Origin: Pinus tabuliformis | Lineage: Eukaryota > Streptophyta > Pinopsida > Pinales > Pinaceae | NCBI GenBank assembly: GCA_031772625.1 | Contig: CM062808.1 | Span: forward strand, 138,486,605-138,550,604 | DNA: 64,000 nt | Direction: 5' to 3' | Shown: positions 10,645 through 19,988 of the stretch, piece after piece | Numbering within the stretch: the first letter of the stretch is position 1 | Layout of the letters: each line of letters begins with the position of its first letter | Made by a program: the position numbers and the translations under genes | The notes under the pieces: generated by a model | What the model was told of the DNA's origin: nothing | The model's input: the letters and a program-made list of their open reading frames with translations, nothing else | Databases searched by the model: none

Positions 10645-12361
10645 TAGCTAACAGTATGCATTAGTACAGAGTGTGAAAAAGTGGAAACATTACTTAATGG
10701 GCAAAGAAACAGTTATACATACTGATCATCAACCACTTCAATATTTGCACTCACAAACTAAATTGCAACAATCAAGACACTATAGGTGGATGGGTTTTCT
10801 ACAACAGTTTCATCTTGTCATCACATATAAGAAAGGCATACACAATAAGGTTACAGATATGTTATCAAGACCAATCATAAATATATCTACTATACTTAAG
10901 CATAACTCAGTATTGCATGAAACCTACATTGAACAATATGCTCAAGATGTAGATTTTAAAGATGTATATGCAACTTTAAGTCATGGCAAACAAGTAGAAG
11001 AATTGGATTATCATGTTAAGGACCAACTCTTGTATCATTTGGGAAAGTTATGCATTCCTCAAACTTAAAGAGTTAACATAATCCGAGAAGCACATACTTC
11101 TCTAATATGAGGTCATTTTGGTGTAAGCAAAATAGTTGCTCAGCTGCAAAGGTTCTGTTATTGGCCAAGAATGCATGAAACAGTTTCTAGATATATTAAA
11201 GGGTGTACCATGTGTGCTAAAAGCAAGTCCAACAATAGAAAACTAGGCTTGTACACTCCACTTCCAGTTCCTTCTCATCCTTGGGAAAGTGTTTCCATAG
11301 ACTTTGTTGGAGGATTGCCAAAATCTAGAAAGGGTCATGATTATATATATGTTATTGTGGATAGGTTCAACAAAATGTGTATTTTAATACCTCGTAACAA
11401 GTAGATTACAACTGAACAAATAGCAAAGTTGTACTTTCAACATGCATGGGTTCATTTTGGGTTACCCACTTCCATTATATCTGATCAAGATTCTCGATTT
11501 GTTGGGAAGTTTTGGTCTAGTCTATAGGAGTTGATGGACACCAGACTGAAAAAGAGCACAGCATTTCATCCACAAACAGATGGCCAAACAGAGATGGTCA
11601 ACAGGATAGTGATCCAGTTGCTCAGAGGCTTTTGCAGCAAGCATCCCAAACTTTGGGATGAACATTTGTGTTATGTGCAACATGCTTACAACCATGCTAA
11701 GCACTCTTCTACAGAAAGATCTCCTTTTGAGACTTGTTTTGGTTTCAAACCAAGGTCTCCATTAGACTTTGTCTTTAGTAAAGACATAGTAGTTGATGGA
11801 CACAGTGATGTGGACAAAGCAACCAAGTTCATTGAACAGATCGAAGAAATTCACCAGGCAGTGTAGGAACAGTTGGAAAAGAGCCAAGCCAAGTACAAGG
11901 CAAGGCATGATAAGCATCGAATTGAGCATAGCTTCCAAGTTGGTGATCAAGTCTGGCTATACATCAACGAAGACAGAATGCAAGGTGAAGGTAAGAAGTT
12001 GAAGCCAATAAGGTATGGGCCTTTCAAGATACTTGAGAAAATTGGTGAGAACACTTTTCTCCTTAATTTGCTAGCTTATATGCACATCTATTCAGTAGTT
12101 AATGCAGAGAACTTGAGACTGTTTGAACCTTCGTTGATTAAAGATCTCGAAGAGCAAAGTCAGTTGCCTTCTATTGATGATCTGTTGCGTGAATATCTCA
12201 ATGAGTTGTAGGAAGATACAGTTCTGGACAGGAAGGTGAGAACTACGCCTAGAGGGGATGTTGAGTACCTTAGAATTGGTCTAAAAAATTCAAAACCAAG
12301 CAGTGCAAGATGGATAGAGATTGGACAAGTGAGGAAGTTGTATCCTCACTTGATTGATGCT
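10645..12361 (+). pseudogene. Ty3/gypsy chromovirus pol 3' part: RNase H, integrase, chromodomain-like tail
   Basis: A single frame with in-frame stops (11066, 11109, 11402, 11526, 11864, 12209) and no frameshift. RNase H: KWKHYLMGKETVIHTDHQPL. Integrase: the zinc-binding H/H and CTMCAKSK; catalytic D in SIDFVGGLP, second D in ISDQDSRF, and E in FHPQTDGQTEMVN. C-terminal: YGPFKILEKIG, then VEYLRIGLKNSK...ARWIEIGQV, a weak chromodomain remnant. RT and gag are absent because the fragment starts within RNase H. A polypurine-like AGTGGGAAGG precedes the LTR at 12409. Confidence 0.85.
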
Positions 12362-12408
12362 TAAAAACCAACTTTTGGTGGTCCAAAAGCCTTTTTTAGT
12401 GGGAAGGT

Positions 12409-12727
12409 GTGATCCAAATGGATCCTAGAAAACCCTCTACGTCTTCTAAACATTCAAGACTATCGCAAAAGAAGAGCCTTTTAAAAAGTCATATTACACT
12501 ATCGGGAGGCAAAAACATGAAGAAACCAGCGAAATAAGGCTTATCGAAGGTCAGAGGAATAGTGCATTGGAGTCGTCGGATCTAGCCGATCAACGATCCA
12601 GATCCGATCAGCAAATCACAATCGGCGGAGGCTATCGGAGTCTATTGGAGAATCAACAGCGATCAGTGTGGTTAAACGAGAGCCGTTGATCTACGCGTGC
12701 AGATCAACGGTCCAGATTCAATCACGC
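12409..12727 (+). repeat. 3' LTR of the forward chromovirus, first part
   Basis: It starts TGATCCAAATGGATCC (a perfect palindrome) straight after AGTGGGAAGG, downstream of the pol frame. It contains GATC-rich imperfect inverted repeats (for example the ATCAACGG-flanked stretch at 12679-12714). It is interrupted at 12727 by the nested reverse-strand element, with target duplication CACGC, and the remainder is placed at 18795 onward. Confidence 0.55.
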
Positions 12728-13786
12728 TGTTATCTCAAAATCAAGCCCTGGAAGGCCGCAAACCAGGAAGACTTCACTATTTCAAACCAATCTTTAGACT
12801 AAGGCTTAGCCTCCTTAGCCTGAGAGGGCTCTCTCAAAGGGGTTATTGATTTTGACTAATAATAAGATGGCTAACTCTTGTGGAATAACGTTGACAAATA
12901 TGAAGGTTGGGCAAATATTAAACTAATTTCCATTGGGCCTATGGAGTCAATCATACTTCAGTAAATAATGATACTGCCTTTACATAGAAGTCAGGGCATT
13001 TGGCATTTAGATGTTCAGAACACAACTCATATAAAACCACAGTTCATACATGCATACAGGAAGTCAGAGCACAATTAGTGAATTCTGAGTGATTATACAT
13101 ATATGCAACTGTAAAAGACATTAAGGAAAGAATAAAATCACACATTCTAAACATGGAAATCCCTCATGAATCCTGAGAAGAAAAACAGCCAACTTATATT
13201 ACTGAACTCTGTCTTTACATAAGCCAACACAGTACTCTGTTTTATAAAATATCCAACCCTTATTACCTTGCTGTTTCAGCTATATATAGAATTCTTATTC
13301 TAATTGATCGAGATTCCTCCTCCAGCATGAGGGGAATTCGATCACTACCTCTAATGACACCTATCAACATTTAACTAACTAATAATTGCAACAAAGTGCT
13401 GACTGTAGTTTTTAAGAGTTCTAAATCTACTATGACTCTAACTCTATATTATATTCATGATGGCTTCTCTTCGTTCTTTGACATCTGGAGTTTAGCTGAG
13501 ATAGCTGAGATGGATGTTTAATGCCCCACGTTTACCTTGGATGCTGAATCTTTTAACTGTTCAGAAGTATTAGGAGATGTCCCTGGTTTCTCGGCTTCAG
13601 TTTTCTCCAAAGTACTCGAATGCACAGAAACATGTCTTCAGCCTTTAATTATCCAAAATGTAGAAGACTGCCACGTCCTTGATGCGTTGTAAGCTTTTCC
13701 CATGAACATGTGTGCAGGCAAAAGTTTTAATGCTGATTGAAAAGTCCTTCACAATTTGGTTGACTTGAACGTTAATTATGCAGCTT
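12728..13786 (-). repeat. Left (3') LTR/UTR region of the nested element
   Basis: No coding. It opens with the LTR-end string shared with 18721. After about 26 bp it departs from the right copy and carries phrases shared with 3515-3790. AT-rich, with no clear terminal CA found, so the right limit of the LTR is unresolved. Confidence 0.35.
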
Positions 13787-13818
13787 CAGCAGTTTCGTAG
13801 CGCGCCACGAAACTGCTG
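13787..13818. repeat. 12-bp perfect hairpin at the left edge of the gene-fragment block
   Basis: CAGCAGTTTCGT (13787-13798), loop AGCGCGCC, then ACGAAACTGCTG (13807-13818). It contains TTTCGTAGCGC (13793-13803), the 11-mer that also bounds the right side of the block. Confidence 0.85.
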
Positions 13819-13819
13819 T

Positions 13820-15012
13820 GCAGCAGAATACCTTGTATTCTTTCGTTCAGAATAATTTTGGAATTTCCTAATATAATTCAAGATTTCCTCGAAATCATAA
13901 CTATCTGATAGCTCAAATCTGATTGAAGGGAACTGCTTATGCAAAATAATATTGACTCCTTCTCTAGAGAGCATTGCATTATTGCCAAGGTCTTCACTTC
14001 CCAGCATGCAGCTACAACAATCCTTTAACATGTCCTCTGAACCATTCTGATCATCAAAATGTTGCATCTGCAATACATCAAGTGACTCTTCTTTTGTCTT
14101 TATTGCGTCTAAATCTGAGAAATGGCTACCTTCCAATTGATGCGCTCTATATTTGCTTTCTGTATCACATTGACCATTGTTCTTGACAGTATTGTTTAGT
14201 TCATGGCATTCTTCAGACATGCTAGAATGTTCTGCATCAAGTGAAAAAAGTTGATAATCCTTTATCCAATTAATAATACCCATGGAAAGACCGAGTTCAT
14301 GCAGCATAACACGTTCATGATAGCCAGCACATTCCTGTAAAAGTACTTGGGATGCATCTGCTGCTAAAGTACTCAATCCTGTCAAAAATATATTTGCAGC
14401 AAAGGTGCGGAATTCTGAAGGTATACAAACAAGGCAGTCCAATATAAATCTGGCAGCAACCCTGAGAGCCTGAGTGTCTTGATCAACCTTCTGAGATCTG
14501 TCATTATAATCATGTAGAATATGTGGTTTTCCTAAAACCGATGCATGCACAGAAACATGATGAACATTCCTCTCCCTCTGCTGATATTTCTTACAGTTAA
14601 TGCAATTTTCTGTCTTATCCAAAGGCATAAAAGTTGTATGATCAAAACAGTCTACACAATTCTTTACTAATATATCTATCGCTTGACAAGCATGTGATTT
14701 CATGAGTGCTACAGGAGCATGATGCGTGCCACCATAAAGAGACACAATAGAAATAAGTTGCGCTGCCATTTTCTTTGCGGAGCCCTTCACTGCAACTGCC
14801 AAGAAGTCTTCCATCGTGGCTGAATTATCAATACGAACAACTTTTCCACTCCTTAACACAAGACAAAGCAAATCATTACTGGCACCTTCTTTGTCCAACC
14901 AGTTCAGAATTGGACCAAGCGTAGGAGAAAATACATGATCCCAGTGTGACCACTCCTCTAGATCTGATAGCATAGGTGCTTTTAGTAGGCACTTCAAAGC
15001 ATCAGCACTGGT
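13820..15012 (-). pseudogene. Captured NO VEIN-like (histidine kinase/HSP90-like ATPase family) fragment
   Basis: About 395 codons stay open on the reverse strand without a stop. Recognisable stretches: KAPMLSDLEEWSHWDHVF, SPTLGPILNWLDKEG, LLCLVLRSGKVVRIDNSAT, ARFILDCLVCIPSEFRTFA, RVMLHELGLSMGIINWI. I recognise these from memory as the region of the large plant NOV protein (Arabidopsis At4g13750 type) upstream of its ATPase domain. The ATPase itself is not included. The segment is fused head-on to an apyrase piece at about 15012-15035. The long open frame with no evident intron suggests a spliced-RNA origin or relatively recent capture. No promoter is seen. Confidence 0.7.
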
Positions 15013-15034
15013 CATGGCACCAAACACTCCAGCC

Positions 15035-15170
15035 ATCTGTACCTTCAGGAAATGGGCGCAGCACCATTGGAAGACTCCCTTGATGCTTGCCATCATTCCG
15101 CACCCACTCATACACATAAACTCGGGTACCAGTGCTCTCACAGTCCAAAACTATAGAAAAATGTGATGTC
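15035..15170 (-). pseudogene. Captured GDA1/CD39 apyrase fragment
   Basis: About 45 residues: [20 protein letters not shown], then WVRNDGKHQGSLPMVLRPFP. This is apyrase conserved region 1 (DxGSTGTR, phosphate binding) plus the following segment. The invariant glycine before STG is Glu here, which would disable nucleotide binding. It joins the eIF4A piece at about 15168 and is out of frame with the NOV piece. Only this exon-sized part is present. Confidence 0.8.
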
Positions 15171-15563
15171 TCTTGTGTTCTGATCCATGTCACCATGGGT
15201 TGCAGACACTGTATGATCTCGAGCTCGCATTTGATCTGTGAGCCAATCTACCTTCCGCCTAGTATTGATGAAAATCACACTCTGTGTGATTGCCAAAGTT
15301 TCATACAGGTCACACAGTGTATCAAGTTTCCAATCTTCTCGTTCGACATTGACATAAAACTGTTTGATACCCTCCAGAGTAAGCTCATCTCTTTTCACAA
15401 GAATTATAACCGGATTATTCATGAACTTTCTTGTAATCTCCAGTGCCTCGGGAGGCATGGTGGCCGAGAAAACACCAACTTGAAGATTTGGCGGTAGCAA
15501 TTGAAAGATATCATATATCTGGTCCTTAAATCCACGTGAGAGCATTTCATCCGCCTCCAAAAC
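15168..15563 (-). pseudogene. Captured eIF4A (DEAD-box RNA helicase) fragment
   Basis: About 130 residues, nearly identical in character to plant eIF4[79 protein letters not shown] and [18 protein letters not shown]. It starts at the DEAD box, where the first Asp is lost (VLEADE), includes SAT (motif III) and the start of domain 2, and lacks the C-terminal HRIGR motif. No intron interrupts the frame across what is normally several exons, so an mRNA origin is likely (inference). Confidence 0.9.
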
Positions 15564-15676
15564 TTGCAACAAATGGCACCCAATTTCTTTTGACACTAAC
15601 TCTGCTTCCACTTGTTTTGCTATAATGTCAAGCTCAGACAACCGTGCTGTAATGCTTCTGCCAGCTAGCGGAAAGG
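15564..15676 (-). pseudogene. Unidentified captured coding fragment
   Basis: Between the CWC22 and eIF4A pieces the reverse strand reads [19 protein letters not shown] followed by [20 protein letters not shown], in frame with the eIF4A part. The helical, charged composition looks like real protein. It vaguely recalls a plant TPR/transglutaminase-like protein, but I cannot assign it. The junction with eIF4A falls near EA/DEML. Confidence 0.45.
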
Positions 15677-16096
15677 CATCTAAGCTGGAATAATGCTTTT
15701 AATGTTTGATGCGTTCACTTTGTTTACAAGCCCATTGATACTTTTACGAAGAGCATCCCAAGACATACGCTGATATTCCAAGCTGCTTTTATCTTGCAAA
15801 TCTTTCATCATTTGCGCCAGCTTGAAAGGAGGAACATAAACACCTCCACTTCTTCCAAGCGCCTTTTCAGTGTTTCCAACTCCCTCTTTTCCAGTTTAGA
15901 CAACGGGGGCCTTTGGTTTTGGCAATTCCACAGTAATGTTTCCTTCTCTGACCCCTACTGTCCCATTTTTAGAAATATCGGCATCCCTCCTCTGTTCACG
16001 GTTGTGTCTGTCCACACTCGCATCTGAGTCCTTGTGCGAAAGGCTCGACCTTGATCTGTTGTAATTGTCTTCATATTTTCCACTGCTTTGGTTCAC
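15677..16096 (-). pseudogene. Captured pre-mRNA-splicing factor CWC22 fragment
   Basis: An Arg/Ser/Asp-rich N-terminal tract (SGKYEDNYNRSRSSLSHKD, RHNREQRRD) is followed, after one TAA at about 15898, by GGVYVPPFKLAQMMKDL, then QDKSSLEYQRMSWDALRKS and [18 protein letters not shown]. This is the entry to the MIF4G domain of CWC22, a spliceosome component needed for exon-junction-complex loading. It stops at the position where the family continues ELFAENL. Only the first about 140 residues are represented. Confidence 0.85.
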
Positions 16097-16148
16097 CTTG
16101 TGTCCTTAAAATTCAGAATAGGTGTTACCCGAGATTCGATTCCCTTAA

Positions 16149-16247
16149 CCACTTTAAAAGGAAAGAATGAGTATCTGAAGCTGTATCAAAACTCGAGCAA
16201 CCCGGACCGCCGTTCAGCCAGAAAACAACGGGATCTTTAGCCGCATT
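16149..16247 (-). pseudogene. Captured serine carboxypeptidase-like fragment, internally deleted
   Basis: NAAKDPVVFWLNGGPGCSS, then FDTASDTHSFLLKW. The NGGPGCSS signature is diagnostic for S10 serine carboxypeptidases. The jump from GCSSFD straight to the TA(S/T)DTHxFLLKW helix skips about 60 residues found in the family, consistent with an omitted exon or a deletion. The catalytic GESYAG segment is not included. It abuts the GRAS piece within a few bases at 16247-16250. Confidence 0.8.
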
Positions 16248-17270
16248 CCTACAATATGCAATCCCCCACCAATATATCTTACAGATTCAGGATCATCTAC
16301 TGCAGTTATGCGCAAATGAGGAGGCCCACCAGGCCTTTCTGCAAGGTCCTTTAAGAGATTTATGTGCTGACTTCCCTGCCCACCATCAAAATCTAGTATA
16401 TGAACCTTCTGCTCATCCTTGAAAACTTCACAAATTGCACCATTGGCCACCATGCAACCAAATTTGAAATATGGGCAAACTTCAAATAATATTTGCATGG
16501 CAGATAAAGTATCATTGCTTGGTGGCTCTTTACAATTCAAAGCTTTGTATATCCCGTTTCCTGAATATTCTATTCGTGCAGCAAGACCCTTCACCATGTA
16601 AGCTGCAAGTCTTTCCATTAGGTCTCCTTGAATTTAGACTGTCTTTCTCAATTTAGTGATTATATGCGATGCCATTTCTTCTTTACCTTCAGATATTGCA
16701 GTTGCACATTGAACTAACAGCTGCTTGGAAGAGCTCCCTGTATGCACATTATCTTGCCGGTGACCAGTTGATGCATATGCTTCCTGCTGCAAAGAATTAG
16801 TTTGTGAAACAGAACATGAATCAGAGATATTTGCAACACTGGAATAATCTATGCTTCCATTAGAATAATCCTTCAAGGTTGTGCTCTCCAACTTTTGCAG
16901 CCATTGCCTGATGTATTCTGGATTTTCTTCAAAGATACTACCATGTATAGCTCCTTCTTTGGCAATCTGATGACGGAAAATTTAGGTAACCTGATGTATG
17001 TTCCCCTGTGAGATTCTTACTAGATGCGGATTTCTGGAGGGAAGCAGAACTCTGTACAATAGGCATGCTAGGATATTGACCTCCACTGGATACCAGAACT
17101 TCGGCCAATGTAGTGGGATTATAGGAAAAACCTTGAGAATGAAACACAGCAGTATTATTTGTATATTGATGATAAGATCCAGCACTGTGACATGTTGAGT
17201 CAGATATTCCCACAGAATCCATAGGAGACAGCTGTGAAACATTGGCTATGGATTCAAACAAATCCCCAAT
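16248..17270 (-). pseudogene. Captured GRAS transcription factor fragment (PAT1/SCL type)
   Basis: N-terminal low-complexity part (SSGGQYPSMPIVQSSASLQK), then EENPEYIRQWLQKLE after a frameshift at about 16970, then KQLLVQCATAISEGKEEMAS (start of the GRAS domain, LHRI), a stop at about 16632, MERLAAYMVKGLAARIEYSG, LSAMQILFEVCPYFKFG, the VHIID-type motif VHILDFD and PHLRITAVDDPESV. The fragment ends shortly after at GLHIVGMRL. It lacks LHRII, PFYRE and SAW. GRAS genes are often intronless, so this piece does not tell DNA from RNA capture. Confidence 0.9.
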
Positions 17271-17314
17271 TTCGTAGCGCAGCCAGTGCAAAATATGAAT
17301 TATGCGCTACGAAA
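17270..17314. repeat. Hairpin at the right edge of the gene-fragment block
   Basis: TTTCGTAGCGC (17270-17280) and its inverse GCGCTACGAAA (17304-17314) are a perfect 11-bp inverted pair with a 23-nt loop. The same 11-mer is at 13793-13803. TGAATTATGC (17296-17305) resembles TTAATTATGC (13772-13781) outside the left hairpin, a possible decayed target duplication. Confidence 0.8.
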
Positions 17315-17642
17315 TCAACCCTTTGACAAACAATCGAACTGATGTGATCAATTTAAAAAAAAAATATCTTGAGTGATAACAGTGGCTCCACTTGGGATAG
17401 TGTGCTCATGTGGTACACTAAGAACTCGTAGGTCCAGTGCTTTATCTTTTTTTTTTATTACAAACGGAAATCTTCTTGACAAACATTCCCTTCAAGCTTC
17501 TTGGGCCTTCACCTCGGGCTTAAGCTTGATGATCACTGTAGGAGAAAGAAATCTACATCTACTGAAAAAAAATGCTCAGTCAACCTTGAGCTTATTTGCA
17601 TTTTCCTACCTACCTACCCTAACAATTCAAACTTCTTTCAGC

Positions 17643-18551
17643 TCAATCAATGTGAAATTTCCAATGTAGCCAATCATTTGTCTTATCTGATGTTTGATTT
17701 CTTTGACTGCATCGGAGTTCAGAGCCAATATGATATTGTGATGACCGCTGCCACTGAAATTGCCTCTGATCTTCATAGAAAAACTGAAACACTGGAGAGT
17801 AAAAATCTTCCATATATTTAGCTATAGGATCCCAGAATACATGATCAGCTTGATGACTCTTGTAACTTTCTGGTTGTGCAAACTGATCTTCAACAACAGT
17901 GTACAGTTCCTCAATCGTGAAAGATAAAGGAAGCAACACTCTCTCCTTGTGTTCTGCCATAGAAAGCTTCTGAAAATAATGATCATGGTTATGAAGACTA
18001 TATGCCTGAATTTGACTTTGTAAACCTTCAATGTCTTTCTCAATGTCCTCAGCAACTTCATCCAAAAATTTCATCTTATCCTCTGTCTTGCACTCAAATG
18101 ATTTTAGATACGAGGACAAGGACAAAGAAAAACATTCATTTGTTTCTCCATTACTATGATCATTATTCCATTGTTTGAAACCTTGAACTGAAGGAGAGTT
18201 TGCCGCCACATCTGATCTATCTATCCATTCCTCCAAAAACATAAGCCAAAAGTCTTCAAATGACTTAATGGATTTGGTAGGAAAGCTTTCAATCCACCGT
18301 TTACATTTCCCTTGAAATGAATCATAGAACAACATAATGCAAACATCCTCATGTTTAACTCTAAGAAGCTCAGTAAAATCACAGAAATCTGATATATGCT
18401 TCAAAGTTAAACTCAAATCTTCTCCATTGAATTTTGGACCATTCCTTAGAAAATATGCATCCTTGGGAAAATGATTTGGGAAACCATGAATTCCTAAAAA
18501 ATTTATGCATGCATACCTTGAGATAAGAATGGTAGCATCTGGGTCCTTCAT
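17643..18551 (-). CDS. Ty3/gypsy gag-like ORF of the nested element
   Basis: ATG at 18549-18551; 302 codons open. GPKFNGEDLSLTLKHISDF, CIMLFYDSFQGKCKRWIESF and SFEDFWLMFLEEW follow the retrotransposon gag (capsid) pattern: YxG/FxG...HI..F, LF..SL.G.A..W, sW..L...F...W. A C-terminal PLSFTIEELYTVVEDQFAQPE also fits gag. No CCHC knuckle is seen before the stop. It starts about 170 bp after the PBS, as expected. It is intact as an ORF, unlike most others here, but no pol follows; the next sequence is non-coding and then the captured block. Confidence 0.7.
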   Translation of the reverse strand: MKDPDATILISRYACINFLGIHGFPNHFPKDAYFLRNGPKFNGEDLSLTLKHISDFCDFTELLRVKHEDVCIMLFYDSFQGKCKRWIESFPTKSIKSFEDFWLMFLEEWIDRSDVAANSPSVQGFKQWNNDHSNGETNECFSLSLSSYLKSFECKTEDKMKFLDEVAEDIEKDIEGLQSQIQAYSLHNHDHYFQKLSMAEHKERVLLPLSFTIEELYTVVEDQFAQPESYKSHQADHVFWDPIAKYMEDFYSPVFQFFYEDQRQFQWQRSSQYHIGSELRCSQRNQTSDKTNDWLHWKFHID

Positions 18552-18696
18552 AACTCCAGTGGAATCACCATGGATGTATGAATTTTGAATTCTTCAACAA
18601 TGGAGTCGCCAAGGTAGATTTGCAGCCTCGAAAACCTTCTGAGCTCCTACTACCTTCAGAAGTTCAGCTTCATGATTTCGGGAATGAGTAATCTTC

Positions 18697-18720
18697 AGAC
18701 TCCCGGCAGACGCACCAAAA
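18697..18720 (-). promoter_or_regulatory. Primer-binding site of the nested element
   Basis: Read leftward from 18720: TTTTGGTGCGTCTGCCGGGA. It directly follows the LTR end GATAACA. It resembles the TGGCGCCGTTGCCGGGGA-type PBS common in Athila/Tat gypsy elements. Confidence 0.65.
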
Positions 18721-18789
18721 TGTTATCTCAAAATCAAGCCGTGGAATGTTATTTCGGGAATGATTTTTTTTTTTTTTAAATTGATCACA
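18721..18789 (-). repeat. Short right (5') LTR copy of the nested element
   Basis: 69 bp, from TGTTATCTC to GATCACA, with a 14-T run inside. Its first about 26 bp match 12728-12753. A shorter inverted relative sits at 17343-17381. Probably an internally deleted LTR. Confidence 0.5.
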
Positions 18790-18794
18790 CACGC

Positions 18795-19988
18795 TATCAC
18801 ATCGTTGATAGGATCAACAACATGCGATTGCGATATCGCAATATCGCATCGGAGCTATGCAAAGGAGCGGGGCCAATAACAAATGCGACTACGATCGCCG
18901 GACCCGATAAGATTATGAACAATATTTGATAATATTTCAAGTCCGGTAAAAGGGCTTTTTCAATGTAAATCGCATTTTCGTTAAATAAATGAAAAACAAA
19001 ATAAAATGCGCCGATGCGATGAAACCGGACCCGAAAGGGTTTATTAATGACGTTGTATAATATTTCAAGTCGGATATGAGTGGGATTTTCATATTTTAAT
19101 GTATTTTTCAAATATAAAGGGAAATCACAAAAAGGCAGGATTTCGGGCAGGCCGTAGATGGTAAGTGGTTTTAGCCGAGCTCCGCCCGAGCCCATACATT
19201 GGCTGCCACGTGTCCATGTGCTGGAGAGAAAAAACCACCCATTTCGGGCAGTTAACCTCCGTATGTATGAGCTACCCGAAATAGATCTCAACCATTGGAT
19301 CGAGATCTCTTAGATCAACGGCGGAGATGCGATAAGCAATTAAAAGGTGGACCCGATAGAAGTATAGGACGGATTTATGGATATTTGAAGTCCGATGAAC
19401 AACATTTGGTAGATTTTTCCCGTGTTTGAATGTATTTCTCTGTGTAAAAAGAGAACAACTATTTCGGGGATTTCAAAGGCCTGATGACCCATTCCATTAC
19501 AGAACAGGTGGCCACCATCCCTGAAAGCATTTAGCAATGATTGCTAACTCTCAGAGGGGGATCTGAGTGGACAGAGGCCGAGGAGCCAGAGAGCCCGAGA
19601 AGGTGAAACGAACAGGCAGCGCCAATTGGATTTAAAGCCACAGAAGACAAAAGATAGAGGCAAGCAGTGCTGAGACAGAGAGCAAACAGAGATAGAGAGT
19701 CAATGAGGAGAGTCTGTGTACTCAGAAAGACTTGGGGGATCCAAGTAAAAGCCTTGTTGTTTGTATCTGTGTGTGAGACTCAAATTGAGCTCACTTTTGT
19801 AAAACTCTGTTTTGAAGACATAATAGAGAGGTCACCACTGAAGGCTAGACCAGGAGACGCAGCCCAGGAGTGTTGGGTGAACTCCTTATTAAACTTGTTG
19901 TGTTTATGTGTGTTGTCTATTATGTTCTTTAATGGCTTCATTGTGTATGTATTTCGCAATCTTATCTATACATTGCACAAAGTAACAT
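18795..19988 (+). repeat. 3' LTR of the forward chromovirus, second part
   Basis: Continuation after the nested insertion. It contains three degenerate copies of a GGACCCGA...TATTTCAAGTCCGG module (about 18899, 19027, 19350) and repeated ATTTCGGG words, then an R/U5-like stretch (19640-19960) with GAGAGTCTGTG and GTTGTGTTTATGTGTGTTGTC, ending near AAAGTAACA. Assignment to the 12409 LTR rests on the CACGC duplication and orientation. No second copy exists in the window to confirm it. Confidence 0.4.

Larger units (their letters stand above)
12728..18789 (-). mobile_element. Nested LTR element with gag only, carrying a block of host gene fragments
   Basis: The insert is 6,062 bp. Its left edge reads TGTTATCTCAAAATCAAGCC and its right edge ends AAATTGATCACA, so the ends are TG...CA. 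CACGC flanks it on both sides (12723-12727 and 18790-18794). The left-edge string recurs at 18721-18740 in the same orientation, so it marks the LTR end next to the reverse-strand PBS. Inside, in reverse orientation: PBS, gag ORF, hairpin, six recognisable plant gene fragments and one unidentified piece, hairpin, then LTR/UTR-like sequence. No protease, RT or integrase was seen, so it was non-autonomous (a TR-GAG-like layout). The two LTR copies diverge after about 26 bp, so at least one is rearranged. Confidence 0.6.

Noticed and set aside
13782-17314. Helitron as the carrier of the captured block
   Set aside because: A hairpin and same-strand fragments fit, but a CTRR 3' end followed by T and a TC 5' end could not be placed.
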